NCBI RefSeq assembly: GCF_900176595.1
Contig: NZ_LT838813.1
Coordinates: 620,001 to 684,000, forward strand
Direction: 5' to 3'
Length of the DNA: 64,000 nucleotides
DNA from: Aquiflexum balticum DSM 16537
GTDB taxonomy: Bacteria > Bacteroidota > Bacteroidia > Cytophagales > Cyclobacteriaceae
In this document: positions 18,980 to 27,402 of the stretch, piece after piece
Layout of the letters: every line of letters begins with the position of its first letter
How positions within the stretch are numbered: the first letter of the stretch is position 1
The notes under the pieces: generated by a model
Database searches by the model: none
The model's input: only the letters and a program-made list of their open reading frames with translations
Told to the model about the DNA's origin: nothing
Made by a program: the position numbers and the translations under genes

Positions 18980-19211
18980 ATTCTTTTCCAATAATTCAAC
19001 CGTCTAATTGTATCTCTGGAGATCCCTCATGACTGGGGATGCCGCCTGCCTGCCGTAGATAGGGTTATGCTGATTTCATTACTTTTTTTGTTGATATTCC
19101 AAAACCAGATTCTTATACCTTCAAAAGTCCCTGTATGATTTCAGGCAATCATTCCGATTTTTTTGATAAATTCAGGATTCAAGTGAAAAAAAGCCCAAAA
19201 TAAATCTCAGA
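18980..19211. other. Intergenic region upstream of dctP
   Basis: About 230 bp without a gene. It contains the CGCCTGCCTG partner of the upstream repeat and a GGTTATGCTGATTTCATT segment similar to intergenic repeat remnants. No convincing promoter box was found before the dctP start. Confidence 0.4.
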
Positions 19212-20195
19212 ATGATCCGAAATTTTGTGTTGTGTGCATTGCTCATCACAGGTATTTTTTCCTGTCAGCAAAAAGACAGTGCCAATAAACCTGAATATAC
19301 TCTACGCTTTGGGCATTTGGCCAATGAACAGAATATCTGGCATTTGGCAGCACTCAAATTTGCTGATGAGGTATTCCAAAGGTCTGAGGGTAGGATTTTG
19401 GTAAAGATCTATCCCAATGAGCAGTTGGGCAAGGAAATGGATATGATCACCGGAATCCTGGGAGGTAGTATGGACATCATGGTTACTGCCGAATCCCTTG
19501 AGAACTGGAGCTTGCCCTTGGCCATAATGTGTGCCACTCCCTATGCGATCAAGGATTCCGATCATCTTCAAAAAGTCGCGGGTGGGCCTATAGGTAAAGA
19601 AATCGAACAGCATATTATCAATATTTCAGGTCTGAAACCCATTGCCTGGTTTGAACGTGGGGCTAGGAATCTCACCACCAATATTCCGATAAGACATCCT
19701 GACGACCTCAAAAACCTGATAATTCGGGTTCCAAATGTATCTCTTTTCGTTGCGACTTGGAGTGGTTTGGGAGCAAAGCCCACACCAATGGCCTTTTCAG
19801 AAGTTTTTACTGCCCTGCAGCAGTCCACCATTCATGGACAGGAAAATCCCTTTGCCCTGATCCGGAATGCCGGTCTGTACGAAGTGCAGAAATATGTCAA
19901 TTTAACCGAACACGTCAAAGGATGGGCTTATGTGGTAATGGGGAACAAAAAATTCGAAAGTATGCCCGCTGATTTGCAAAACATAATTCTGGAATCTGCC
20001 AAAGTTATGCAGGAATATGAGCACCAGCTATTTTTGGAACAGGAAGAATTGGATGCCCAATTTCTCAAGGATAAAGGTATGGAGTTTATCGAAGTGGATA
20101 AAGAGGCCTTTATCGAATTGGCGGGTAAGGCTGTGATGGAACATTTTACAGAAGAACAGCGGAGGATGTATAGGAGAGTTCAGGAGGTTGAGTAG
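19212..20195 (+). CDS. dctP: TRAP transporter solute-binding lipoprotein, DctP family
   Basis: 327 residues. A lipoprotein signal (MIRNFVLCALLITGIFSC) precedes a DctP fold: YTLRFGHLANEQNIWHLAALKFADEV, FYPNEQLGKEMDMI-like IKIYPNEQLGKEMDMITG, and the family arginine and PTPMAF region (LIIRVPNVSLFV, GAKPTPMAFSEVFTALQQ). It should capture an organic acid anion in the periplasm and hand it to DctQM. The ligand is unknown. An unusual 416-bp gap separates it from dctQ. Confidence 0.9.
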   Translation: MIRNFVLCALLITGIFSCQQKDSANKPEYTLRFGHLANEQNIWHLAALKFADEVFQRSEGRILVKIYPNEQLGKEMDMITGILGGSMDIMVTAESLENWSLPLAIMCATPYAIKDSDHLQKVAGGPIGKEIEQHIINISGLKPIAWFERGARNLTTNIPIRHPDDLKNLIIRVPNVSLFVATWSGLGAKPTPMAFSEVFTALQQSTIHGQENPFALIRNAGLYEVQKYVNLTEHVKGWAYVVMGNKKFESMPADLQNIILESAKVMQEYEHQLFLEQEELDAQFLKDKGMEFIEVDKEAFIELAGKAVMEHFTEEQRRMYRRVQEVE

Positions 20196-20611
20196 AAGCA
20201 AGAGATTAGAGGCGAGAAGCGAGAGCTGAGAAAATAGAGCCAAGAATCAAGAACCAAAGCCTGCCCCGAGTATCGGGGAATCAAGACAATGGGGTTTGAT
20301 TGAAATGTAAGAGTCAAGTTGGGAGTTTAGAAACAAGAAACGAATTAGGAAAAACATTCTAGAATTAAGAAGACCTATCCTTTTTACCTCGATCACGATA
20401 ATTATCGTGGAGAGAAGTCTATAAACCCGAAAACTGTGATATTGGATTTCTCTTGATTAAGGAATTGACAATGAAAATGAATGACTTATATGCCCCAATA
20501 TTTCCTGAATGTCTCCACCGTCTCTAAAACCCATCAGGGTTTAACCTCATCCTAATAGCTCAAATGAGCCAAGTCTTACATCTTATATCTCACGTCTCAG
20601 GTCTCAAAAAA
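20196..20611. repeat. Repeat-rich dctP-dctQ spacer
   Basis: No gene is visible. The first 130 bp consist of degenerate purine-rich units (GCGAGAAGCGAGAGCTGAG, then GCCAAGAATCAAGAACC). Then come the inverted repeat CCCCGA-GTA-TCGGGG at 20264-20278, the perfect 16-bp palindrome CACGATAATTATCGTG at 20394-20409, a small AAACCC/GGGTTT hairpin at about 20526-20541, and pyrimidine-rich units (ATCTCACGTCTCAGGTCTC) running into the dctQ start. The density of repeats is much higher than in other gaps here. Confidence 0.65.
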
Positions 20612-21070
20612 ATGAAACAAACCTTAGATAAAACCCTGGAATGGGCAGTTATAATAAGCTTCGTCCTGATGATCATAACGGTGATTATACAGGTGGTGGC
20701 AAGGTATGCATTGCCATGGTCGCCGCATTGGACTGAGGAGTTGGCTAGATTTTGTTTTATTTATATGGTCAGCCTAGGTGCAGGGCTGGCAATCAAAGAA
20801 CGGGCTTATGTCAATGTCAGCAGTTTACTGGACCGACTTTCTCCCAAGGGTAAGTTAATTATGGACAGCCTGATTTTATCCGCCATAATCCTGTTGATGG
20901 GAACAATGTTTATATATAGCCTTCCATTGGTAAAAATAGTCACCCTTCAGAATTCCGCCTCTTTGAAAATCAATATGGGTTTCATCTATTTCTCTATGAC
21001 CTGCATGGGATTTTTGGTGATGCTTTATGCTGCTTTTGAGATATTTTTAAACCTTAAAAAATCAACATGA
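20612..21070 (+). CDS. dctQ: TRAP transporter small permease, DctQ family
   Basis: About 152 residues from ATG 20612. An earlier in-frame ATG at 20564 would add 16 residues encoded entirely by the degenerate repeat, so I reject it. Four helices are visible, with the DctQ signature VVARYALPWSPHWTEELARFCFIYMV and GAGLAIKERAYVNV. It forms the integral-membrane complex with DctM. Its stop overlaps the dctM start by ATGA, as expected for translational coupling. Confidence 0.88.
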   Translation: MKQTLDKTLEWAVIISFVLMIITVIIQVVARYALPWSPHWTEELARFCFIYMVSLGAGLAIKERAYVNVSSLLDRLSPKGKLIMDSLILSAIILLMGTMFIYSLPLVKIVTLQNSASLKINMGFIYFSMTCMGFLVMLYAAFEIFLNLKKST

Positions 21071-22340
21071 TCCTGATCCTTTTTATTGTATTTCTGTTGT
21101 TGTTACTTTTGGGTATACCCATCGCCTTTTCTTTGGGATTGTCTGCTTTTGTATATATCCTCTTTTCGGATCTCCCACTGATTGTCATTCCCCAGAAAAT
21201 GTATGCGGGAATTGATGTTTTCGTCCTTCTTTCCATTCCGGGGTTTATCCTTGCAGGAAACCTGATGAATGCCAGTGGCATTACAGGAAGGATCATCGCT
21301 TTTTGTAATGCCATTCTGGGGCATATCCGGGGTGGATTGGGCTTGGCCAATGTCGGGGCTTCCATGTTGTTTGGTGGGATATCAGGAACTGCAATCGCAG
21401 ATACTGCGAGTATAGGCTCGGTGATGATTCCTGCAATGGAAAAAGAAGGTTATGATACTGATTTTTCCTGTGCTGTCACGGCAACTTCCTCCACGATTGG
21501 CCCTATTATCCCGCCGAGTTTGCCGATGATCATTGCAGCAACATTGACAGGATTGTCTGTTGGGAAACTTTTTATAGCAGGGATTATTCCCGGCTTGTTG
21601 TTGGGTTTGGGATTGATGCTGGTGACCTATATTATTTCTGTCAAAAGAAAATATCCCAAGAAAAAACGAGTTCCCTTTCTGACCATGGCCAAAAGTTTTT
21701 ATCAGGCTTTTTGGGCCATTTGATGACCCTATTGATTTTGTTTGGGATCATTGGTGGTGTTTTCACCCCTACCGAAGCTTCAATAGTTGCAGTCGTCTAT
21801 GCAATAGTAATCGGATTGTTGGTATATAGAGAATTGAAAGTGGGCATGTTGCCTAAAATCATTTTGGAATCAGCGAAGATGACGGCTTCGCTGATGGTAT
21901 TGGTGGGATTTGCAAATCTCTTTGCCTGGATTATGACCGTCGAGGAAATCCCGCAACTGATTGCAGAAAGTTTACTGAACCTTACCCAAAATAAGATTTT
22001 GATCTTATTGATGATCAATATCTTACTCTTAATTGTAGGGGCATTTATGGAAACCATTGCTGCCTTGTTAATCTTATTTCCTGTTTTATTGGGAGTAGCA
22101 CTTCATGTAGGAGTTGATCCCATTCAGTTTGCCATGATCATGGTGATGAACTTGGTGATCGGACTGACTACCCCGCCGGTTGGGGTTTGCCTGTTTGTGG
22201 CTTCAAGCATCGGCAAAATCTCCCTGGAAAAAATCAGCAGAGCCGGATTGCCGTTTTTGTTGGTCAGTCTGTTTGTCTTGCTCTTGGTGACCTACATTCC
22301 TGAGATATCGCTGTTCTTACCGGGATTGTTTTATGATTGA
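21067..22340 (+). pseudogene. dctM: TRAP transporter large permease, DctM family, split by a frameshift
   Basis: The frame from 21067 to 21723 gives 218 residues and stops after YQAFWAI; the frame from about 21711 to 22340 continues without loss as LMTLLILFGIIGGVFTPTEA. Joined, they form a normal DctM of about 425 residues, with GGISGTAIADTASIGSVMIPAM in the first half and MVMNLVIGLTTPPVG in the second. One missing T in GCCATTTGATG near 21718 would explain the break, since an extra T restores Ala-Ile-Leu-Met. It may be a true pseudogene, a sequencing or assembly error, or, less likely, frameshift-dependent expression. If broken, the transporter is non-functional. Confidence 0.8.
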
Positions 22341-22537
22341 TTTACCATGAAAAATGAAAGTTTGAGTTACGTTTTTCATGTTTAAAAATAGGAGGCATAA
22401 TTGAAGAAATTGAAAACTACTGTACTTTAATTCTGATGAAACTGATTTTGCTCATCCACTCAGGTTAATAAATCAGCGGAAATCAGCCAAATCTGCGTCA
22501 TCAGCGTTCCATCAAATCGAAAATTTAAGACAGAATC

Positions 22538-23680
22538 CTATACTGTGATACTGTACAATTCCTTTAACTTGTCAACAGTATAGTCAATCTCCTCCTTCGT
22601 ATTAAATCTACTGAATGAAAACCTGACTGATTCTCTTTCATTGTCATGATTCAATGCCCTCAAAACATGAGAACCAACTGTAGCACCACTGCTGCAGGCA
22701 GAACCACCTGATGCTGAGACACCGTGTAAGTCTAAATTGAACAACAACATTCCCCTGTTTTCTTCAGAAGGCGGTAAGCTTACATTTAATACAGTGTAAA
22801 GGCTTTTGTCAGAATATTCTGACAGCCCATTGAATTCAACTCCCGGAATATGGCTTTTCAATAATTCGATAAAGTGATTTTTCAAGCCTTCGATGTGTGA
22901 TTGATGTCCTGACATATCCTCATAGGCCAATTCCAACGCCCTGGATATTCCAACTATTCCGATCACGTTTTCTGTCCCACCACGCATATTTCGTTCTTGA
23001 CCACCTCCATAAATAAAGGGATGGATTTTTTTGTCTTTTCTGACATATAGGAATCCTGAACCTTTAGGACCGTGGAATTTATGCCCTCCTGCCACTATGG
23101 AATCAACGGGGAGATTTTTCAGGTCATGAACATAGTGCCCCATGGTTTGAACGGTATCAGAATGAAAAAATCCCTCATACTCTTTCACCATATTTCCTAT
23201 GGTGCTCAGGTCATTGATGTTTCCTATCTCATTGTTGGCATGCATGAGGGAAACCATTGACTTCGGATTTTGCCGCAAAAGCTCGTGTAAGTGGTTCAGG
23301 TTGATTTCTCCTTTGTCGTTAACCTCTACCAAACTTAAATTTACTTTTCCCTTTTTGGCACATTCCTCCAAAGTATGCAAAACCGCATGGTGTTCTATAG
23401 GAGAAGTAATGGCATGGGTGATCCCATGGGTTTCAATACCACAAACAATCGCTGTATTGTCCGCTTCGGTTCCTCCTGAAGTAAAAAAGATTTCAGCTGG
23501 AGATGCATTCAACAATTCCGCAACTTTTTTCCTCGCCTTTTCAATGGCAGACCTTACCTGTCTCCCATGACTGTGGACAGAAGATGGATTCCCATAATGC
23601 TCTTTCATAAAAGGAATCATAGCTTCAACCACCCGGTCATCCATGGAAGTTGTAGCGGCATTGTCTAAATAAACTCTCAT
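22538..23680 (-). CDS. Cysteine desulfurase (NifS/IscS family)
   Basis: 380 residues. The PLP lysine is Lys201 in GGHKFHGPKG; HHAV (His98-His99) matches the cofactor-stacking histidine; and the persulfide cysteine is Cys329 in SGGSACSSG. The enzyme takes sulfur from L-cysteine for iron-sulfur clusters or tRNA thiolation. Group I features (short active-site loop with SSG) fit IscS/NifS more than SufS. No isc partners are adjacent; the gene sits 118 bp from glmM on the same strand. Confidence 0.93.
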   Translation of the reverse strand: MRVYLDNAATTSMDDRVVEAMIPFMKEHYGNPSSVHSHGRQVRSAIEKARKKVAELLNASPAEIFFTSGGTEADNTAIVCGIETHGITHAITSPIEHHAVLHTLEECAKKGKVNLSLVEVNDKGEINLNHLHELLRQNPKSMVSLMHANNEIGNINDLSTIGNMVKEYEGFFHSDTVQTMGHYVHDLKNLPVDSIVAGGHKFHGPKGSGFLYVRKDKKIHPFIYGGGQERNMRGGTENVIGIVGISRALELAYEDMSGHQSHIEGLKNHFIELLKSHIPGVEFNGLSEYSDKSLYTVLNVSLPPSEENRGMLLFNLDLHGVSASGGSACSSGATVGSHVLRALNHDNERESVRFSFSRFNTKEEIDYTVDKLKELYSITV

Positions 23681-23798
23681 TCGTTTTGTTTTATTTGGGC
23701 TTAGGTTGCTATCTATAAACCTGAAAGGTTTTCAAACGATTTATCAACTTGATCCATTATAAGTCTTTGTTTGTGTCCCTACAAAGGATCAACATGAA

Positions 23799-25190
23799 TC
23801 ATTTTGAACTTGTGACCACTTCCTTGATATCCTGCATAATTTTTTTGGCCAAGTGGTCAGCGGTCGCTTGGGATTCAGATTCTGAATATATCCTGATGAT
23901 GGGTTCTGTATTTGATTTTCTCAAATGCACCCATTCTTTATCGAATTCTATTTTTACTCCATCGATATCATTGATGGGTTGTTTGCTGTATTTCTTTTTG
24001 ATCGCTTCCAATACCTTATCTACATCGATTTCCGGTGTAAGTTCAATCTTGTTTTTGGAAATATGGTAATTCGGATAGCTGGCCCTCAATCTTGAAATGG
24101 TTTTTCCGAATTTTGCCAAATGGGTCAAAAATAAGCCGATTCCAACCAAAGCATCTCTTCCATAATGGGACTCCGGATAGATCACTCCGCCGTTTCCTTC
24201 CCCACCGATGATGGCATTGGTCTCTTTCATTTTATTGACCACATTGACCTCTCCTACTGCGGCTGCTTGGTATTGTCCAGCTCTTTTTTCTGTCACATCC
24301 CTCAAAGCCCGGGTTGAACTCAGGTTTGATACCGTATTACCGGGAGTCTGTGAAAGTACATAATCCGAAACAGCCACTAAGGTATATTCTTCTCCAAAAG
24401 GGTTTCCATCTTCATTCATGAAGCAGAGTCTATCTACATCCGGATCCACTACGATGCCTAAATCAAACTTGCCTTTTTTCAATTTCTCAGAAATGTCTCG
24501 CAGATTTTCCGGAAGTGGTTCCGGATTATGGGGGAAATTACCATCAGGTGTACAGTACATTTCCTCTATATCCTCTACACCGAGAGCTCTCAATAACTTC
24601 GGGAGTGCAATCCCTCCTGTAGAATTCACACAATCAATAACCACCTTGAACTTTCTCGCCGCAATGGCTTCCCTATCAACTAAATTGAGCCCCAAAACAT
24701 GCGCTACGTGCCTGTCAATATAATCGTGGATCTCCGTATATTTTCCGATTTTTCTTACCTCGGCAAAGGAAAAATCTTCATTTTCGGCGCTTTCAAGGAT
24801 CGCTTTCCCTTCCAGATCAGAGATAAATTCCCCTTTATCATTTAAAAGTTTCAGCGCATTCCACTGAATGGGATTATGACTTGCTGTAAGGATAATTCCT
24901 CCACCTGCTTTTTCCAAGGGCACGGCCAATTCCACAGTGGGAGTTGTACTGAGACCGAGATCGATGACATCAATGCCAAGACCCTGCAGCGTTGCAGAGA
25001 CGAGCTTTGATACCATTTCGCCAGAAATCCTGGCATCTCTACCGATGACCACTTTTGGGTTTTGTGTATGATTGATCACCCAAGAACCATAAGCCGAAGT
25101 AAATTTTACAACGTCCAATGGAGTAAGACCTTCACCTGGCTTCCCACCTATGGTGCCACGAATGCCTGAAATAGATTTAATTAATGCCAC
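23799..25190 (-). CDS. glmM: Phosphoglucosamine mutase / alpha-D-phosphohexomutase
   Basis: 463 residues. The phosphoserine is Ser104 in TASHNP, the Mg-binding loop is DPDVDR at 249-254 (family consensus DPDADR), the sugar-binding loop is GGEGNGGVIYP, and the phosphate-binding loop is RKSNTEPIIRIYSES near the C terminus. It likely converts glucosamine-6-phosphate to glucosamine-1-phosphate for UDP-GlcNAc and peptidoglycan. Asn-rather-than-other choices in the sugar loop fit GlmM, but activity on other hexose phosphates is possible. Confidence 0.87.
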   Translation of the reverse strand: MALIKSISGIRGTIGGKPGEGLTPLDVVKFTSAYGSWVINHTQNPKVVIGRDARISGEMVSKLVSATLQGLGIDVIDLGLSTTPTVELAVPLEKAGGGIILTASHNPIQWNALKLLNDKGEFISDLEGKAILESAENEDFSFAEVRKIGKYTEIHDYIDRHVAHVLGLNLVDREAIAARKFKVVIDCVNSTGGIALPKLLRALGVEDIEEMYCTPDGNFPHNPEPLPENLRDISEKLKKGKFDLGIVVDPDVDRLCFMNEDGNPFGEEYTLVAVSDYVLSQTPGNTVSNLSSTRALRDVTEKRAGQYQAAAVGEVNVVNKMKETNAIIGGEGNGGVIYPESHYGRDALVGIGLFLTHLAKFGKTISRLRASYPNYHISKNKIELTPEIDVDKVLEAIKKKYSKQPINDIDGVKIEFDKEWVHLRKSNTEPIIRIYSESESQATADHLAKKIMQDIKEVVTSSK

Positions 25191-25219
25191 AAGAAAACGG
25201 TTAAGTTAAAATAGAAAAA

Positions 25220-25235
25220 TCCTGACAAGTCAGGA
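25220..25235 (-). terminator. Short hairpin TCCTGAC/GTCAGGA followed by T-rich tract
   Basis: On the minus strand the 16-bp near-palindrome is followed by TTTTTCTATTTT. The loop is very tight, so it is a weak terminator candidate for the small membrane gene ending at 25253. Confidence 0.35.
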
Positions 25236-25252
25236 ATAAAAAACTGGTTTGG

Positions 25253-25483
25253 TTATTTGAATTTGGCCATGACTTTATCCACTTCATTGTCGGGATTTCC
25301 GCAGGAACTATTGGCATCCACGGTTTTGCCGCAATAGCCACAAGTTCCCCCGTCTTTGTTAAGATAGGGATTCTGTGAAGCACAGGTGCCTTTGAATTCA
25401 CCGTTTTTCAGAAATATTAGCCTAACAGACATCAAAATAAAGAATAATGCCAGAAAGCCTAAAGTCAAGTACAAGGTTGCCAT
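25253..25483 (-). CDS. Small cysteine-rich membrane protein of unknown function
   Basis: 76 residues: one N-terminal helix (TLYLTLGFLALFFILMSVRLIFL), then a cysteine-rich tail with CASQNPYL, TCGYCG and SSCG. The layout of a single helix, a GEFKGTCASQNP motif and a CxxC recalls small Bacteroidota membrane proteins near Na+-NQR maturation factors (NqrM-like), but homology is unproven. A TAAATTTG box on the minus strand at 25500-25507 could serve as its promoter. It is divergent from mazG. Confidence 0.6.
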   Translation of the reverse strand: MATLYLTLGFLALFFILMSVRLIFLKNGEFKGTCASQNPYLNKDGGTCGYCGKTVDANSSCGNPDNEVDKVMAKFK

Positions 25484-25554
25484 ATCAATTTAATTTGCGC
25501 AAATTTACGTAATACTTTCAAAACGTCCTCACCTTACGATTAGTTTCCCCGCAT

Positions 25555-26355
25555 ATGTCTGAATTATCCTCCAGAAAATCCCAACTTGAAGCGTTTGATA
25601 GACTTTTGACCATTATGGATGAGCTACGGGAGCAGTGTCCTTGGGACAAAAAACAAACTTTGGAAAGCTTGAGGCACCTGACTATTGAAGAAACCTTTGA
25701 ATTGTCTGATGCCATCATTGAAAATGACCTCAATGAAATAAAAAAAGAATTGGGGGATATCCTGTTGCATATTGTTTTTTATGCCAGAATAGGCTCCGAA
25801 AAAAACTCCTTTGATATCGGGACAGTAATTGATAGCCTTTGCGAAAAACTGATCCGTAGACATCCCCATATTTATGGAGACACCAAAGCTGAGGATGAGG
25901 AAACAGTAAAACAGAATTGGGAGAAAATCAAACTTCAGGAAAAAGGGAATACTTCTGTACTTGGTGGGGTTCCAAAATCCCTGCCTGCCCTGATCAAAGC
26001 TATGCGGATACAGGAAAAAGCCCGTGGAGTTGGATTTGATTGGGAAGAAAAATATCAGGTATGGGAAAAAGTGGAAGAGGAAATGCAGGAATTCAAAGAA
26101 GCCTTCAATGCAGCAGACGATGCCGAAATGGACAAAGAAAGGGCTTCGGGTGAGTTTGGGGATTTGCTGTTTTCCTTGATCAATTATGCCAGGTTTATCG
26201 AGATCAATCCAGAAGAAGCTTTGGAACGCACCAACCTGAAATTTATCAAACGCTTCCAATACCTGGAAAAAGCAGCCAAAGAATCCGGGAAAATGATTGA
26301 AGAAATGACTTTGGCCGAGATGGATGTGTATTGGGAGGAGGCTAAAAAAATATAA
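25555..26355 (+). CDS. mazG: Nucleoside triphosphate pyrophosphohydrolase MazG
   Basis: 266 residues with two MazG repeats. The first has LREQCPWDKKQTLESLRHLTIEETFEL and then ELGDILLHIVF (EExxE and ExxD metal ligands); the second has EEMQEFKEAF and GEFGDLLFSLINYARF. The enzyme hydrolyses canonical or damaged NTPs to NMP and pyrophosphate and can lower ppGpp. It lies 101 bp before the HEPN/MNT pair on the same strand; this mazG is the housekeeping type, not an indicator of mazEF. Confidence 0.93.
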   Translation: MSELSSRKSQLEAFDRLLTIMDELREQCPWDKKQTLESLRHLTIEETFELSDAIIENDLNEIKKELGDILLHIVFYARIGSEKNSFDIGTVIDSLCEKLIRRHPHIYGDTKAEDEETVKQNWEKIKLQEKGNTSVLGGVPKSLPALIKAMRIQEKARGVGFDWEEKYQVWEKVEEEMQEFKEAFNAADDAEMDKERASGEFGDLLFSLINYARFIEINPEEALERTNLKFIKRFQYLEKAAKESGKMIEEMTLAEMDVYWEEAKKI

Positions 26356-26456
26356 TCGTGTGAAAGAAGTGCAGTTTGAAATTAATTGGAAATTTATTGA
26401 TATTGGATATTAAGGATATTTCAATTGGTAAATTGAGTGTGAATTTCAATTCAAAT

Positions 26457-26861
26457 ATGGCAAAAGACATCAGGTGGGTACAGCGGTTTCAGAATTACGA
26501 AATCGCTTTCTCCAGGCTCAAAGAAGCTGTTGAACAAAAGGATCTGAATGAATTGGAGCGTAATGGGCTTATTCTGCGTTTTGAATTCACAATAGATCTA
26601 TCATGGAAAGTGATGAAGGACTATCTTGAAGAAAAAGGGTTTGTTTTCAAACCTTCACCAAAAGATACATTTAGACAGGCCCAACAATCAGGATTGATTG
26701 ACTATGCCCAGGAATTGATTGATGGATTAAATATTAGAAATGAGCTTTCCCATGATTATAGCGGGGAAAAATTCGAAGAGTCTGAGGAAAAACTAATGGA
26801 CGATGTTTTTCCGGCATTGGAAAAACTCTTGGCATTCTTTAAAACTGAAATCAATTATTGA
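26457..26861 (+). CDS. HEPN-domain protein (HI0074-like), probable toxin of a HEPN/MNT pair
   Basis: About 134 residues from ATG 26457; an upstream start at 26376 would add an extension not expected in the family. The helical HEPN fold opens MAKDIRWVQRFQNYEIAFSRL and carries the Rx4H motif R94-N-E-L-S-H99, the catalytic motif of HEPN ribonucleases, followed by DYSGE. DFTIDLSWKVMKDYL-like segment (FTIDLSWKVMKDYLEE) is typical of nucleotidyltransferase substrate-binding proteins. The MNT partner begins 10 bp downstream. Confidence 0.88.
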   Translation: MAKDIRWVQRFQNYEIAFSRLKEAVEQKDLNELERNGLILRFEFTIDLSWKVMKDYLEEKGFVFKPSPKDTFRQAQQSGLIDYAQELIDGLNIRNELSHDYSGEKFEESEEKLMDDVFPALEKLLAFFKTEINY

Positions 26862-26871
26862 TAGCTAATTC

Positions 26872-27189
26872 ATGAAAATTATCACGGATAAATTCGGATT
26901 GAAAGACAGGGATTTAAATACAATTTTTGAAATCTTTGATAGATATTCCGAGATCCAACTTGTCTATATTTTTGGGAGTAGGGCAAAAGGCACCCAAAAA
27001 CCCGGAAGTGATATAGATCTGGCAATCATGAACACCGGGGTTTCTGATACAACCATCATGAAAATCAAATCAGAATTGGAAGATAGTTCCCTACCTTATT
27101 TTGTTGATCTTGTAAATTTTTCTAAGCTAAAACATCCGGAATTTATAGATCACATCGAAAGAGTTGGGAAGTCCTTTTATGAAAAATAA
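26872..27189 (+). CDS. MNT-type minimal nucleotidyltransferase, probable antitoxin
   Basis: 105 residues with the polymerase-beta motif GSRAKGTQKPGSDIDLA: Gly35-Ser36 and Asp47/Asp49 in the GSx10DxD pattern. MNT antitoxins neutralise HEPN toxins by adding AMP units to a tyrosine near the active site or by complex formation. The catalytic residues are intact here. Order HEPN then MNT with a 10-bp gap is the usual arrangement. Confidence 0.88.
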   Translation: MKIITDKFGLKDRDLNTIFEIFDRYSEIQLVYIFGSRAKGTQKPGSDIDLAIMNTGVSDTTIMKIKSELEDSSLPYFVDLVNFSKLKHPEFIDHIERVGKSFYEK

Positions 27190-27402
27190 AACTTGGAGAA
27201 CCTTAAAGACTTGATTTTTCACCTTCAGAACCTGCACTTTTTTATCTCTGAAAAGGATTAATTTAGCATCGAAATTTTATTCTGATTTTTTCTTTTTTAT
27301 TTCTCATTTCAGTGGTAAATAGGGTTGATTTTCAAGAAAAATCACCCAAATCTATCTCTTCAATCATTGCAGTGTTTTTTTACTGTATCAGAATTAACTC
27401 TC

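Noticed and set aside
20564-20611. Upstream start for dctQ
   Set aside because: The extra 16 residues are encoded by a degenerate repeat and do not belong to the DctQ family.
21690-21723. Programmed -1 frameshift in dctM
   Set aside because: No canonical slippery heptamer in the right frame and no following pseudoknot were seen; loss of one base explains the break more simply, though this is not excluded.
25555-26355. mazG as part of a mazEF toxin-antitoxin system
   Set aside because: It is a full-length pyrophosphohydrolase with two MazG domains and has no mazE or mazF beside it.
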